Positions 23,553-33,113 of a DNA stretch of 33,139 nt are shown here, piece by piece; the stretch's first letter is position 1; each line of letters opens with the position of its first letter. The notes below the pieces were generated by a model. That model saw only the letters and a program-made list of their open reading frames with translations. It searched no databases and was not told the origin of the DNA. The stretch is from Candidatus Fermentithermobacillaceae bacterium (GTDB taxonomy: Bacteria > Bacillota > Sulfobacillia > Fermentithermobacillales > Fermentithermobacillaceae): positions 1 to 33,139 of the forward strand of contig JAAZEL010000075.1 of assembly GCA_012512325.1 (NCBI GenBank). The letters are read 5' to 3'. Made by a program: the position numbers and the translations under genes.

Positions 23553-23938
23553 AACAACTCCCCCAAGAAATAAGGGGCCACCTCCCTTCGATGCCGCCGG
23601 ACAGCAAATTCGCACCTAGAGCGGCATTCCTGCGACTTAGTGAGTTTCGACATGCCATGCTTATTACCTTCCTGTTCAGAGGTGCAATTCCGGGAAGGGA
23701 TAACATTAGCTTCCTATGGAAGGCAGTTGCTGGAATCCTGAACTCGGCGAACCGGCATTCGCACACCTCAGGTAAGACTAGCTTCCCGTGCCAGGCAGTT
23801 AGTGGAATGCATGCCCCTTGCGTTTGAAATCAAAATATGACCCTTGCAGGCACGCTACACCGCCTGCAAGGGTCAGCTACCGCTTACCGGACTGTTCAGC
23901 CGAATTCTGATGCCCAGGGCTTCACCATGCCCATGGGT
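23553..23938. other. Intergenic region between GNAT and lon, with a 31-bp direct repeat
   Basis: The gap holds the lon terminator (23831-23875) and two copies of an imperfect 31-bp direct repeat 72 bp apart, at 23708-23738 and 23780-23810 (both begin AGCTTCC and contain AGGCAGTT followed by TGGAAT; 24 of 31 positions agree). No gene is supported here. Confidence 0.5.
23831..23875 (-). terminator. Rho-independent terminator of lon
   Basis: The arms TGACCCTTGCAGGC and GCCTGCAAGGGTCA form a perfect 14-bp stem at 23838-23875 with a 10-nt loop; on the minus strand it is followed by TATTTTGATTTC. It lies about 65 bp after the lon stop codon. Confidence 0.85.
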
Positions 23939-26344
23939 CTAGCTTACATGATTTACCGCCACGTCTTGGCTCTGCTTCAAGTCCCCGAGACAAGCAAATG
24001 CCTCAAGTTCCCCGTTATCAACATCGGCCAAGGCTATGGCGAGTACCTGGTCCATGTGGGATACCATTTCAACGTCGATGTCTTCGCGCACGTTGGAGGG
24101 GATATCCTCCAGATCCTTCTTGTTGTCCAGAGGCAGTATCACCTTGGACACGCCCGCCCTGTGGGCAGCCAACACCTTTTCTTTGACTCCGCCTACAGGC
24201 AGCACCCGCCCCCTCAAAGTTATCTCCCCTGTCATGGCCAGGTCGTGTCTGACCGGCTTGCCCGTGAGGGCAGACGCAATAGCGCATGCCATGGTTATGC
24301 CTGCGGACGGCCCATCTTTGGGGATGGCTCCTTCAGGTATGTGGACGTGGATGTCCACTGCCTCGTAGAAATCCGGCTCCAACCCAAGGTCCGCGCTCCT
24401 GGATCTCAGGTAGCTCAGGGCCGCCTGGGCTGATTCCTTCATGACGTCTCCCAGCTGCCCAGTCAGGGTGAGTTTGCCTTTACCCTTAACCACGCTCACT
24501 TCGCAGGGCATCACGTCGCCGCCGAACTCGGTGACTGCCAGGGCAAGGGAAACACCCACCTGGTCTTCCTTTTCGGTTTGCCCGTGCCTGAACTTGGGGA
24601 TGCCCAGATACTTGCTGACGTTCTTAGCTGTAACCACAGCCCGCTTCTTGTTCCCTGCAACCACGTCCTTGGCGGTCTTCCTACAGATGGTTGCAATCTG
24701 CCTTTCCAGGTTCCTCACCCCGGCTTCGCGGGTATATGACCGGATAATCTCCTTGAGCGCATCCCTGCGTATGGTAAGGTTTGCCGGGGTCAGCCCATGT
24801 TCCTTAAGCATCTTGGGAACCAGGAACTGGCTTCCAATCTCGATCTTCTCTTCTTCAGTGTACCCAGGCAGGTTAATCACTTCCATCCTGTCCAGAAGCG
24901 GCCTGGGGATGGTATGGCTCGAGTTGGCCGTAGTGATGAACATCACCTTGGACAGATCAAAGGGGATCTCGAGATAATGATCTGAGAATTGATGGTTCTG
25001 CTCGGGGTCCAGCACTTCCAGCAGGGCCGCCGCTGGATCGCCCCTGAAATCAGACGCCAGCTTATCTATCTCATCCATGAGAAACACCGGGTTCTTGGAA
25101 CCTGCGTTTCTTAGCCCCTGGATGATCCGCCCCGGGAGCGCCCCGATATAAGTGCGCCTGTGACCCATTATCTCGGCTTCATCCCTCACTCCGCCAAGGG
25201 ATATCCTGACGAACTTGCGCCCCAATGCCCTTGCTATGGACTTGCCCAATGAAGTCTTCCCCACTCCCGGAGGGCCTACAAAGCACAGAATAGGCCCCTT
25301 GGGCTTGCCTACCAGTTTGCGGATGGCCAGATACTCCAGTATCCGTTCCTTAGGCTCGTCAAGCCCGTGATGATCCTCATCCAGGATTTCCTTGGCGCGC
25401 TCAATGTCTATCGTATCCTCGGTCATTACATTCCAGGGCAGAGAAACCAGCCAATCCAGGTACGTCCTTACCACTACCGCTTCAGCAGAAGCCTGGGGCA
25501 TCTTCTCCAAACGGGCAACTTCCCTCAAAGCACGTTCTTTTGCGTCATCGGGAAGGCCGGCTCGCTCGATCTTGTCCCTGAATTCCTCAGTTTCGCTCGG
25601 GCCGTCGCCTCTGTCTCCCAGTTCTCTCTGGATGGCCTTCATTTGTTCCCGCAGCCAGTACTCTTTCTGGCTCCTTTCAATCTGCCTGCGCACACGCAGG
25701 TTGATCCGCTTCTCCAAACCTGCGAGTTCTATCTCCCTGGTAAGGATGTCCAGAATCCTTTCAGACCGCTCGATTATGGAAACCGTCTCCAGCAATTCTT
25801 GCTTTTCGGAAATGGCGATGGGTATCTGGCTTGCAATGGTATCGCACAGACGGCCTGCTTCACCGATCCCTGTGATCGAAATAAGGGTCTCGGCCGGCAC
25901 GTTTCTGGTAACTCCCACGTATTCCTCATACTGTTCCATGAGGCTCTTGACCAAAATCCGGTTTTCCTCCATCCCCGGATGCCTCTCCGGCAGGTCTTCC
26001 ACAGTAACCATGTACGCCGGTTCTGAAGCAATATACGAGGAAACCTTTATGCGCCTGGTCCCCTCGACGACTATCCGGAAGTTACCCGAGGCCGTCTTGG
26101 CAACCTCCTTGATAACTCCCAGAGTACCCACGGTATATATGTGTTCAGGCAAGGGATCAGCAATATCAGTGCTCTTCTGCGCGCACATGACCAGCTCCAT
26201 CCCTGAAGCCCTGGCGATGTCCACAGTTTTGACCGATTTTGGCCGTCCAACCTCTAGGGAAATGGTTATGCCCGGAAACACTAACACATTTCTTAGCGGC
26301 AAAAGCGGGTAGGACCTCCGTTCCACGTCTCTTGCTTCACTCAC
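23939..26344 (-). CDS. lon: ATP-dependent protease Lon (LonA, family S16)
   Basis: The protein has 801 residues, the usual LonA length. The N-terminal substrate-recognition domain starts [14 protein letters not shown]; a coiled-coil linker includes [19 protein letters not shown] (about 226-244). The AAA+ module has Walker A GPPGVGKT (357-364) and the FLMDEIDKL Walker B. The C-terminal protease has the dyad S680 ([10 protein letters not shown]) and K723 ([13 protein letters not shown]). Lon degrades misfolded and regulatory proteins in the cytosol. GTG 26344 follows GGGAGGTGG by 6 nt. It is the last gene of the quality-control block, separated from lonB by 422 bp, and ends at a strong hairpin. 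Confidence 0.97.
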   Translation of the reverse strand: MSEARDVERRSYPLLPLRNVLVFPGITISLEVGRPKSVKTVDIARASGMELVMCAQKSTDIADPLPEHIYTVGTLGVIKEVAKTASGNFRIVVEGTRRIKVSSYIASEPAYMVTVEDLPERHPGMEENRILVKSLMEQYEEYVGVTRNVPAETLISITGIGEAGRLCDTIASQIPIAISEKQELLETVSIIERSERILDILTREIELAGLEKRINLRVRRQIERSQKEYWLREQMKAIQRELGDRGDGPSETEEFRDKIERAGLPDDAKERALREVARLEKMPQASAEAVVVRTYLDWLVSLPWNVMTEDTIDIERAKEILDEDHHGLDEPKERILEYLAIRKLVGKPKGPILCFVGPPGVGKTSLGKSIARALGRKFVRISLGGVRDEAEIMGHRRTYIGALPGRIIQGLRNAGSKNPVFLMDEIDKLASDFRGDPAAALLEVLDPEQNHQFSDHYLEIPFDLSKVMFITTANSSHTIPRPLLDRMEVINLPGYTEEEKIEIGSQFLVPKMLKEHGLTPANLTIRRDALKEIIRSYTREAGVRNLERQIATICRKTAKDVVAGNKKRAVVTAKNVSKYLGIPKFRHGQTEKEDQVGVSLALAVTEFGGDVMPCEVSVVKGKGKLTLTGQLGDVMKESAQAALSYLRSRSADLGLEPDFYEAVDIHVHIPEGAIPKDGPSAGITMACAIASALTGKPVRHDLAMTGEITLRGRVLPVGGVKEKVLAAHRAGVSKVILPLDNKKDLEDIPSNVREDIDVEMVSHMDQVLAIALADVDNGELEAFACLGDLKQSQDVAVNHVS

Positions 26345-26766
26345 TTTTGACCACCTCCCGCATTATCCTCATTATCCCGTCACATCATATTGCCTCGGTA
26401 AAAGGCTGAGTGACACAGTCCAAACGTATTTCTGGCATTCTTCCGTATTCTCTTTACAGCAACAGAAGTCCTTCAATTGCCCGTGTCAAAATTGGGAATG
26501 CCTACCAGTTTATTCGTCCGCTTGTGTATTACCCATTCAGTCACTGGATTTTCCTGTGTTCTTCAACTGCCGCTGCACAATGCCGGCCGAGCCGGCCCAA
26601 CATCCGCCCATGCTTGTCCTCGGTCAGCCTGCAACAACTTCTTCCATAGATGATGACTCGGGAGTATTATCGAGCAGCCGGGGTTGCTTCTGTAACGGAT
26701 GCCGTGCAGTTTCCGCCAGGTTACTGAATCGTTACCGTTTTGTTACTGTACTACGTATATAGTAGT
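26345..26766. other. Intergenic region between lonB and lon
   Basis: This gap of 422 bp probably holds a separate promoter for lon and the 3' end of the lonB transcript. Near the lonB stop there are three direct repeats, GTTACTG, GTTACCG and GTTACTG, starting at 26720, 26731 and 26742, exactly 11 bp apart. A TTGACA hexamer occurs on the minus strand near 26484-26489 but has no good -10 partner. No CIRCE or tandem CtsR site was found. An apparent 79-codon plus-strand frame is not accepted. Confidence 0.45.
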
Positions 26767-28407
26767 TTAACCCAAACCTGAAGGGATGGCCATAGCGGGG
26801 TTGGAAAACACCAGTTCGATACATTGGACCAGAGACCTTACGGGCACCACCTGGATGCTCCGTTCCACATATCTTTCCTGCCAATTCGCCTCGGGGATGT
26901 ATACACACCTAAGGCCTGCGTCTTCAGCGGCGCACAACTTCTGTTCAATCCCGCCCACAGCTCTGATTTCCCCGCGCACGGAGACCTCGCCTGAAAAACC
27001 TGAAAGCGCCGTGATGGGTGTTCCAGTGACCGTTGAACAGATGCTCATGGCTATGGCAAGCCCGGCTGAAGGGCCGTCTACAGGAGTTCCCCCGGGGAAA
27101 TCCACATGCAGGTCGTAGTCGTGAACCCTAATGCCGGTATGGCAAGCAAGGGCTGTGATCACGTTTTCCACGGATGATGCTACCATGCTCTTTCTCTTGT
27201 AAGTATGCCCTGTTCTTCCAAGCTGCTCCTCTTCGATTACGCCTGTGACAGTCACCCGCCCCCTGGCTGTGTGCTGCGTTGGGATTGCCTGGCTTTCCAC
27301 TTCGATCACCGTGGCAGTCCCGGGGCCGGACACGGCAAGTCCCAGGGCTAAGCCCGGAACAGGTAGCTTTGGCACTCTGATTTCAGGCTTCATGGAATAG
27401 CGCCCTTGGGACACGATCCATTCGGCATCCTGCAAAGTTATTGCTTTCCGGTTTTCCACGGCAACCAGGCCGGCTCCTAATTGCACGAAGTTAACCGCCT
27501 CTCTGCCGTTTTGAGCGTAGCGTTTGATCACTTCCAAAGCTTGCGGCTCAATGTCCACACCTGCCTTTTGAGCCGCGCCTTGGGCAACGAGTCCGATTTC
27601 TTCAGATGACAACGCCCGGAAAAATATCTCCAGGCAGCGGGAACGCAGGGCAGGCGGGATGTCCTCAGGCGAACTGGTGGTGGCTCCCACCAGCCGGAAA
27701 TCTGCAGGAAGCCCGTTTTGGAAGATGTCGTGCACATACTCAGGGATATTCGGGTTGTCCCGTGAGTAGTATGCGCTCTCAAAAAACACCCGCCTGTCTT
27801 CTAATACCTTGAGGAGTTTCTGCATTTGAGCAGGGTGCAATTCCCCGATTTCGTCCAGGAACAAGATTCCCCCGTGGGCACGGGAAACCGCCCCGGGTTT
27901 GGGTCGGGGAACGCCTGCGATCCCGAGAGCCCCTGCTCCCTGGTAGATAGGGTCGTGGACTGAGCCTATCAAGGGATCTGCGATGCCTCTTTCGTCAAAC
28001 CTCACGATGGTAGCATCCACCTCAACCATTACTGCATCGGATTTGAAAGGAGATGCAGGGTTTTTCTTGGCTTCCTCAAGCACCAGTCGAGCGGCTGCGG
28101 TCTTTCCCACTCCGGGAGGGCCGTACAGTATCACATGCTGAGGATTTGGCCCGCAAAGGGCGGCCCGAAGGGCCTTTATGCCTTCAGCCTGGCCTATCAC
28201 TTCATCCAAGGTCCGGGGTCGGGTTCTTTCCGTCAAGGGTTCGCTGAGCCTTATTTGCCTGAGCTGTTTGAGCCGTTCCAGTTCCTTGCGGGATTCCTTC
28301 CCCATGACCGCATTCCGGCCTTCCTGTGATTTCAGGAGATTCCAAAGGTAAAGCCCCATGACTGCTGTGAAAACCAATTGAAGACAGACAAGCACACCTG
28401 AGTTCAT
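26767..28407 (-). CDS. lonB: ATP-dependent protease LonB (sporulation-type Lon-like, membrane-anchored)
   Basis: The ATG at 28407, after GGGGCGG, gives 546 residues beginning MNSGVLVCLQLVFTAVMGLY, which matches the membrane-anchored N-terminus of Bacillus LonB; the in-frame ATG at 28443 has no such support. After the anchor comes the conserved SLSEPL-like IRLSEPLTERTRP segment, Walker [10 protein letters not shown] (about 95-103), Walker B GGILFLDEIGEL and the protease dyad S447 (PVDGPSAGLA) and K490 (GGIEQKLCAAEDAG). The Lon N-terminal substrate domain is absent. In B. subtilis LonB is forespore-associated and linked to sigma control. It lies between clpX and lon, the conserved order. Confidence 0.94.
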   Translation of the reverse strand: MNSGVLVCLQLVFTAVMGLYLWNLLKSQEGRNAVMGKESRKELERLKQLRQIRLSEPLTERTRPRTLDEVIGQAEGIKALRAALCGPNPQHVILYGPPGVGKTAAARLVLEEAKKNPASPFKSDAVMVEVDATIVRFDERGIADPLIGSVHDPIYQGAGALGIAGVPRPKPGAVSRAHGGILFLDEIGELHPAQMQKLLKVLEDRRVFFESAYYSRDNPNIPEYVHDIFQNGLPADFRLVGATTSSPEDIPPALRSRCLEIFFRALSSEEIGLVAQGAAQKAGVDIEPQALEVIKRYAQNGREAVNFVQLGAGLVAVENRKAITLQDAEWIVSQGRYSMKPEIRVPKLPVPGLALGLAVSGPGTATVIEVESQAIPTQHTARGRVTVTGVIEEEQLGRTGHTYKRKSMVASSVENVITALACHTGIRVHDYDLHVDFPGGTPVDGPSAGLAIAMSICSTVTGTPITALSGFSGEVSVRGEIRAVGGIEQKLCAAEDAGLRCVYIPEANWQERYVERSIQVVPVRSLVQCIELVFSNPAMAIPSGLG

Positions 28408-28763
28408 GTTCCGCCCCTGATTGCCCAGCCGTTTGCTTGGCATTTGTCAATCGACTGTCAGCAGGTTTAGTATGGCCGGAGCAGGCTGACAAGATGTAGT
28501 AGACTCATAGGCGTTCACATGGTACACCCGCAGGGCCTCACGGTAGGGCCGGCAGTGCCCATAACAAGGCAACCCCGGCAGCCTCACAGTGAGCTGGTTG
28601 GGGCCCGGAACGAACCAACCCGGGCAACCCATAGTGATCTGATTGGGGCCCGGAAGGAACCAACCCCGGCACCTCTCACCGATCTGCCGGGGTTGGAAGC
28701 TTTTCGATCGTCTGCCCCGCGACGTCATAGGACACCCTGTCACATGGTGCTGCAGGCAAGACT
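28408..28763. other. Intergenic region between clpX and lonB, with degenerate repeats
   Basis: This gap of 356 bp carries a three-copy repeat with a 45-bp period (listed separately). No gene is supported; the apparent frames here run through the repeats and lack ribosome binding sites. The lonB promoter presumably lies between the repeats and 28407. Confidence 0.5.
28545..28690. repeat. 45-bp degenerate tandem repeat with inverted arms
   Basis: Two clear copies, at 28595-28620 and 28640-28665, read TGGTTGGGGCCCGGAA then CGAACCAACC, and TGATTGGGGCCCGGAA then GGAACCAACC, with starts 45 bp apart. Each has outer inverted arms (TGGTT/AACCA). A more diverged copy precedes (near 28550-28580, sharing AAGGCAACCCCGGCA) and a fragment CCGGGGTTGG follows. 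The flanks AGTGAGC and AGTGATC are also repeated. Confidence 0.7.
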
Positions 28764-30029
28764 TCAGGCAGTCTCTTCCTTTGGCCTCGACTTCCTATCC
28801 GCAGTAACCAGCACCGGCGACGCTTTGGACAGCACAACGTCCTTTGTAATCACGCACTTGGCGATTTCGGGCCGGGAAGGCAGATCGTACATGATCTCAA
28901 GCATCGTATCTTCGATCACTGCCCTGAGCCCTCTGGCACCTGTATTCCTGCGGCTGGCTTCGTGAGCTATTGCCCTGATCGCTTCGTCTTCGAATTCCAG
29001 GCTCACACCGTCCATCATGAACATCTTCTGGTACTGCTTTATCAAGGCATTCCTAGGCTCAACCAGTATCCTTACAAGGTCATCATCGCTCAGGGCATCC
29101 AGGGTTACTATTACAGGAACCCTGCCTACAAACTCAGGAATCAAGCCGTACTTGAGCAGATCCTGGGGTTCAATCTGCGCCAGAATCTCACCGATGGAAG
29201 TATCCCTGCGGGATCTGGGCACCGACGTAAACCCCATGACCTTCTGGCCTATACGGCTCTGGATGATCTTGTCTATCCCCTCAAAGGCGCCTCCGCAGAT
29301 AAACAGTATATTGGCCGTATCCATCTGAATGAACTCCTGATGGGGATGCTTCCTGCCACCCAGAGGAGGCACGTTTGCCACGGTGCCCTCCAGGATCTTC
29401 AACAGAGCCTGCTGGACGCCTTCCCCGGAAACATCCCGGGTTATGGACGGATTCTCAGACTTGCGCGCTATCTTATCTATCTCATCGATGTAGATGATGC
29501 CCCGTTCCGCCCTTTCAATGTCATAGTCTGCAGCTTGAATGAGGCGCAACAGGATATTCTCCACATCCTCACCCACATACCCTGCTTCGGTAAGGGTAGT
29601 GGCATCGGCGATGGCAAACGGCACGTTGAGGAACTTGGCCAGACACTGCGCCAAGTACGTTTTCCCGCATCCGGTAGGGCCTAACATCACTATGTTGGCC
29701 TTCTGGAGCTCAATGTCGTCGTCGGCACCGCTCCCAAACCTGCTTATGCGCTTGTAGTGGTTGTAGACAGCCACTGACAGTATCTTCTTAGCCCTCTCTT
29801 GCCCAATCACATATTGGTCGAGGAAGGCTTTGATTTCCTTGGGCTTAGGAACGTCCTTCAGATCGTGTTCCGCCTCTTCGTTCAGTTCTTCTGCTATTAT
29901 CTCGTTGCACAGTTCAATGCACTCGTTGCAAATATACACACCGGGGCCGGCGATAAGCCGGTTCACCTGGTCTTGATACTTACCGCAAAACGAGCACTTC
30001 AGACCCTTATGTTCCTCGTACTTGGACAT
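28764..30029 (-). CDS. clpX: ATP-dependent Clp protease ATP-binding subunit ClpX
   Basis: The 421-residue protein has the N-terminal zinc-binding domain with C12, C15, C34 and C37, Walker A GPTGCGKT (117-124), the pore-1 loop GYVG (150-153), Walker [12 protein letters not shown] (D182, E183), the [14 protein letters not shown] segment and sensor-2 context [10 protein letters not shown]. The ClpP-docking loop reads KVMGFT, so the usual IGF tripeptide is MGF here. ClpX hexamers unfold tagged substrates and feed them to ClpP. ATG 30029 follows GGGGTGA. It starts 15 bp after the clpP stop codon, so the two are almost certainly co-transcribed. Confidence 0.98.
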   Translation of the reverse strand: MSKYEEHKGLKCSFCGKYQDQVNRLIAGPGVYICNECIELCNEIIAEELNEEAEHDLKDVPKPKEIKAFLDQYVIGQERAKKILSVAVYNHYKRISRFGSGADDDIELQKANIVMLGPTGCGKTYLAQCLAKFLNVPFAIADATTLTEAGYVGEDVENILLRLIQAADYDIERAERGIIYIDEIDKIARKSENPSITRDVSGEGVQQALLKILEGTVANVPPLGGRKHPHQEFIQMDTANILFICGGAFEGIDKIIQSRIGQKVMGFTSVPRSRRDTSIGEILAQIEPQDLLKYGLIPEFVGRVPVIVTLDALSDDDLVRILVEPRNALIKQYQKMFMMDGVSLEFEDEAIRAIAHEASRRNTGARGLRAVIEDTMLEIMYDLPSRPEIAKCVITKDVVLSKASPVLVTADRKSRPKEETA

Positions 30030-30044
30030 CCTTTCACCCCAATT

Positions 30045-30656
30045 TTACTTAGCCGACTTGGACGACTTGGGATCGGGAAGGAGGATCTCGTCGACAAGGC
30101 CGTAAGCTTTGGACTCTTCCGCGTTCATCCAGTAATCCCTTTCAGTGTCCCTCTCGATTTTTTCAAGAGGCTGACCTGTATGTTTGGCCAACAATTGATT
30201 GATCCGCTCCTTGGTCCGGAGGATCTCCTTTGCCATTATCTGGACTTCAGTCGCCTGCCCCTGGACCCCGCCTAAAGGTTGGTGAATTAGGGTCTTGGCA
30301 TTGGGCAAACAGAACCTGCGCCCGGGAGCCCCTCCGGCCAGGATTACCGCCGCTATGCTGGCAGCCAGCCCCACACATATTGTGGATACCGGCGGCTCAA
30401 TATGCTGGATCGTATCGTAAATTGCCAATCCGGCGGTGACTGAACCCCCCGGTGAGTTGATATATATCGACACTTCCTTGTCAGGGTCTTCTGCCTGTAG
30501 GAACAACAACTGGGCCACCACAAGGTTAGCCATTTGATCGTCTACAGGAGCACCTACAAATACTATTCTATCCTTAAGGAGCCGCGAGTATATGTCATAC
30601 GCTCTCTCGCCGCGTCCGGTCTGTTCGACAACCACAGGTACCAAGTAGTTCTTCAC
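30045..30656 (-). CDS. clpP: ATP-dependent Clp protease proteolytic subunit ClpP
   Basis: From the GTG at 30656 (6 nt after GGGGGTG) the protein has 203 residues and begins [20 protein letters not shown], close to the canonical ClpP start; a TTG at 30686 would add ten residues. The catalytic triad is S100 ([13 protein letters not shown]), H125 (TLIHQPLGG) and D174 ([11 protein letters not shown]). [16 protein letters not shown] and [16 protein letters not shown] are the expected motifs. ClpP forms the double-ring peptidase chamber that partners ClpX. An extended -10 promoter lies upstream at 30727. Some homologues have M at the position after the catalytic Ser; here it is Ile. Confidence 0.97.
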   Translation of the reverse strand: MKNYLVPVVVEQTGRGERAYDIYSRLLKDRIVFVGAPVDDQMANLVVAQLLFLQAEDPDKEVSIYINSPGGSVTAGLAIYDTIQHIEPPVSTICVGLAASIAAVILAGGAPGRRFCLPNAKTLIHQPLGGVQGQATEVQIMAKEILRTKERINQLLAKHTGQPLEKIERDTERDYWMNAEESKAYGLVDEILLPDPKSSKSAK

Positions 30657-30726
30657 AAGTTGCACCCCCAATCTAAGGTTTCCCAATCAAATTCCCGCTA
30701 GCGCATTTTGAGAAATTTCAAATACT

Positions 30727-30735
30727 ATTATACCA
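30727..30735 (-). promoter_or_regulatory. Extended -10 promoter element for clpP-clpX
   Basis: The minus strand reads TGGTATAAT: a perfect TATAAT (30727-30732) with the TGN extension. The -35 region is weak (CAGTCA with an 18-bp spacer). It lies about 70 bp upstream of the clpP start and within the tig-clpP gap. Confidence 0.65.
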
Positions 30736-30818
30736 CTACACGTAGAAGATTGACTGCCTCAGAGCCACTCCAAGGTAGTACTTCAAGTAGTGGCTACGCA
30801 AAAGGGAACCCGCAAGAG

Positions 30819-32228
30819 CTAAATGTCCCCTGTTTCAGGCTGTTCTGCTTCTGGCTGTTCCGCTTCAGGCTGTTCTGCTTCAGATGCAGTGTCTGCTTGG
30901 GTACACGCCTCGCATTGACAGTGGTCGTGATGGACCTCGGGCAAGGGGGTCCCCGCATTCTCCGCAGCCCTTGACGCTATCAGGTTCATGGCTTCCATGC
31001 GCCTGAGCTGGCCACGTATGTCGTCAAGCGCTCCTCTGATTTCCAACGTGGTCTTGACCGCCTTGGGATCCTGGTTCATTTCTGCGGCCAGCTCTTCCAT
31101 CACTCTGTCAACCGTTTCTTCAGACACCTGGATATCTTCTTGATCAGCCAGGGCATCTAGCACCAGTTCTCGCTTCACATCATGCTCAGCCTGCTTGTTG
31201 AACTCAGCCTGGAGTTCATCCCATGACACCTGGTTTAGAGCCATGTAATCCTCGAGTTTTGTCCCCGCATTGGCAAGCCTGTTCATGAACCTTTCCATGA
31301 GGGTTCTGGCCCGCTGGTTCACCATAACCTCCGGGATTTCCAGCTGAGCGAGTTTGAACAGTTCTTCTTCAACCTTGTCGGAATGCTCTTCCCGGGCCAT
31401 TCTCAACCGCATTTCCATGAGCTGTTCCTTTATGTCATTGCGCAGTTCGTCTGCTGAAGACTTGCCTACGTTGTTGGCTATCTCCTCGATATCCTCAGGA
31501 AGGTGTTTCTCGTACACTTCCTCGACTTCAACCTCAAACTCAACGGTCATGGCTTCCTCACCCTCCCTGGGAGGATAAGTAGCGGTGAAACGCTTCACTT
31601 CGCCCTTGTTCATACCAACAAGGGCCTCCCCCAGGCCCGGGATGAAGTTGTAATCACGTCCTACTTCCAGGTAATTGAGGTCCTGTTCGAACTCAACCTT
31701 GTTCGAATCCGGTGATTTCACATGGCAAGTGGCGTAGTGGCCCGCTTCCAAAGGCTTCTCTTCTTCCATAGGCCTCAATTCTGCCATACGCTGTTTCAGC
31801 ATTTCGACTTGCCCGTCAACGTCTTCCTCAGAGACCGTAGGAGCGTCAAACGGGACCGAAATGGAGTTGTAGTCCCCCAGCTTGACTTCGGGCTTAACGT
31901 AGACTACTGCCTTGAACCACAAAGGCTCACCCTCAACGAAATGAATGTCAGCAAACTCGGGATCATCTACGGGAATAATATCTGTTTCTTCAACTGCCTT
32001 CATGTACTGCTGCGGCACAGCCTCGTTGACGGCTTCGTCAAACAGCTCAGCGCCGTAGTACCGCTGTACCAGGCTCCGCGGCGCTTTGCCCCGGCGGAAA
32101 CCGGGAATGGTCACCCGCCGTACTAGTCTCCGGTATGCGCTTTTCAGGGCTTCTTCCACTACATCACTGGGACATTCGACCTCGAGCGCAATTCTGGAAC
32201 CTTCAAGTTTCTCTGTAGTAACCTTCAC
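30819..32228 (-). CDS. tig: Trigger factor (ribosome-associated chaperone) with Cys/His-rich tail
   Basis: From the GTG at 32228, 8 nt after AAGGAGG, the protein has 469 residues; a longer open start lies inside the leader and is rejected. The ribosome-binding N-domain contains the GFRRGKAP signature (about 43-50). A FKBP-type PPIase domain follows (about 145-235, with FIPGLGEALVGMNKGEVKRF), then the helical chaperone arms. The C-terminus is unusual: HHDHCQCEAC at about 433-442, then acidic EAEQP repeated three times before the end. Standard trigger factors are about 430 residues and lack such a tail. It is the first gene of the tig-clpP-clpX block. Confidence 0.96.
   Translation of the reverse strand: MKVTTEKLEGSRIALEVECPSDVVEEALKSAYRRLVRRVTIPGFRRGKAPRSLVQRYYGAELFDEAVNEAVPQQYMKAVEETDIIPVDDPEFADIHFVEGEPLWFKAVVYVKPEVKLGDYNSISVPFDAPTVSEEDVDGQVEMLKQRMAELRPMEEEKPLEAGHYATCHVKSPDSNKVEFEQDLNYLEVGRDYNFIPGLGEALVGMNKGEVKRFTATYPPREGEEAMTVEFEVEVEEVYEKHLPEDIEEIANNVGKSSADELRNDIKEQLMEMRLRMAREEHSDKVEEELFKLAQLEIPEVMVNQRARTLMERFMNRLANAGTKLEDYMALNQVSWDELQAEFNKQAEHDVKRELVLDALADQEDIQVSEETVDRVMEELAAEMNQDPKAVKTTLEIRGALDDIRGQLRRMEAMNLIASRAAENAGTPLPEVHHDHCQCEACTQADTASEAEQPEAEQPEAEQPETGDI
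30834..30882 (-). repeat. 15-bp tandem repeat in the 3' end of tig
   Basis: Three in-frame copies of a 15-bp unit (plus strand TTCAGGCTGTTCTGC and close variants with CTTCTGG and TTCCGC) encode the EAEQP triplet near the C-terminus of trigger factor. The period keeps the reading frame. Confidence 0.8.
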
Positions 32229-33113
32229 AGTCTGGTCCTCCTTACACCTTCCACGGATAAACACATCTTTTCATCATCCACGAATCTATTCCATAACATC
32301 GACTGGACGCAAGTGTTCTACAAGCTTAAGTATCTTACCAGAAAACACTAATGCAAGGAATGGCAAGAACGCGCCGCCGGAACCCCAGAGACCAATTCTA
32401 AGGGATTTGAGTTGGAATTCGCCGGTTGTAAGGTGCACCTGGTCTCGATCTGAGCAGCCGATAGCCATACCTGGGTTGAAATTGGCCACTCATCCCGTAG
32501 ATCTGGTCAGAGTTTGACCATATCGGTCTACAGGAAGGCACATAGTGGTTCCGATTTGACCAGTTCGGAGCCGGAATTGGTCAGAGATTGACCGCTTCAC
32601 GGCGAAAACTGGTTCGGAATTGACCGGTTCCGATTCCTGGAGGCTCAGACCGGTCTCAAATTAGCCAATACCGAGTCTGATCTGGCTTTGGATTGGCCAC
32701 TTCCAACCGAGACCTGGTTCAGAATTGACCAACAGAGCCCTCAGCCTTAACGGCAATGGTCTGGAATTGTCCAGTCCGGCTGGAGACCTGGTCCGAAATT
32801 GGCCACTTCCAAAGCAAACCTGATTCACAATTGACCAATGTTGCCGTTAGGCGCACCGGCAGTGGTCTGGAGTTGTCCAGTCAGGCTCAAGAGGTGGTCT
32901 GAAACTGGCCACTTCCAACCCAAACCCGGTTTAGAATCCACCAGTACAACCATCGACAGACCGGGAGTGGTTTGGAATTGCCCAGTTTGGCTCAAGACCT
33001 ATGCAATCCATACTGTCTAAATGAGCCAGTGCTCACAGCAAGAAATCACTAACACAGGTCTTCGGCGGCCGAAATCAGGTCCACTATACTTCGCGCTTAT
33101 AGGAGGCCTATAC
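32229..33113. other. Long intergenic region between tig and tRNA-Leu
   Basis: There is no gene in these 885 bp. The stretch 32229-32397 should hold the tig promoter, though no strong hexamer pair is seen. From 32440 to 32984 it is filled by the dyad array listed separately, which is not coding because its period of 105-106 bp is not a multiple of three. The stretch 33029-33113 shows nothing recognisable. Confidence 0.6.
32440..32984. repeat. Array of sixteen 17-bp imperfect dyads in a 105-106 bp higher-order tandem repeat
   Basis: Elements start at 32440, 32472, 32504; 32546, 32578, 32610; 32651, 32683, 32715; 32757, 32789, 32821; 32863, 32895, 32927; and 32968. Every copy is 17 bp and follows TGGTYYGRAATTGRCCA with few deviations; examples are TGGTTCAGAATTGACCA (32715) and TGGTCTGGAATTGTCCA (32757). 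Spacing is 32, 32, then 41 or 42 bp, so three dyads make one unit of 105-106 bp and there are five units plus the start of a sixth. The outer TGG and CCA are nearly invariant, while the 15-bp and 24-25-bp spacers vary widely between units. Diverged traces may continue at both ends (near 32408 and 33012). Confidence 0.9.

Noticed and set aside
26410-26762. Plus-strand frames of 79 and 68 codons between lonB and lon
   Set aside because: They lack ribosome binding sites and run against the surrounding operon direction; composition is not protein-like.
32440-32984. CRISPR array
   Set aside because: The repeats are only 17 bp and degenerate, spacers are 15 or 25 bp and arranged in a 105-106 bp higher-order unit, and no cas genes are present.
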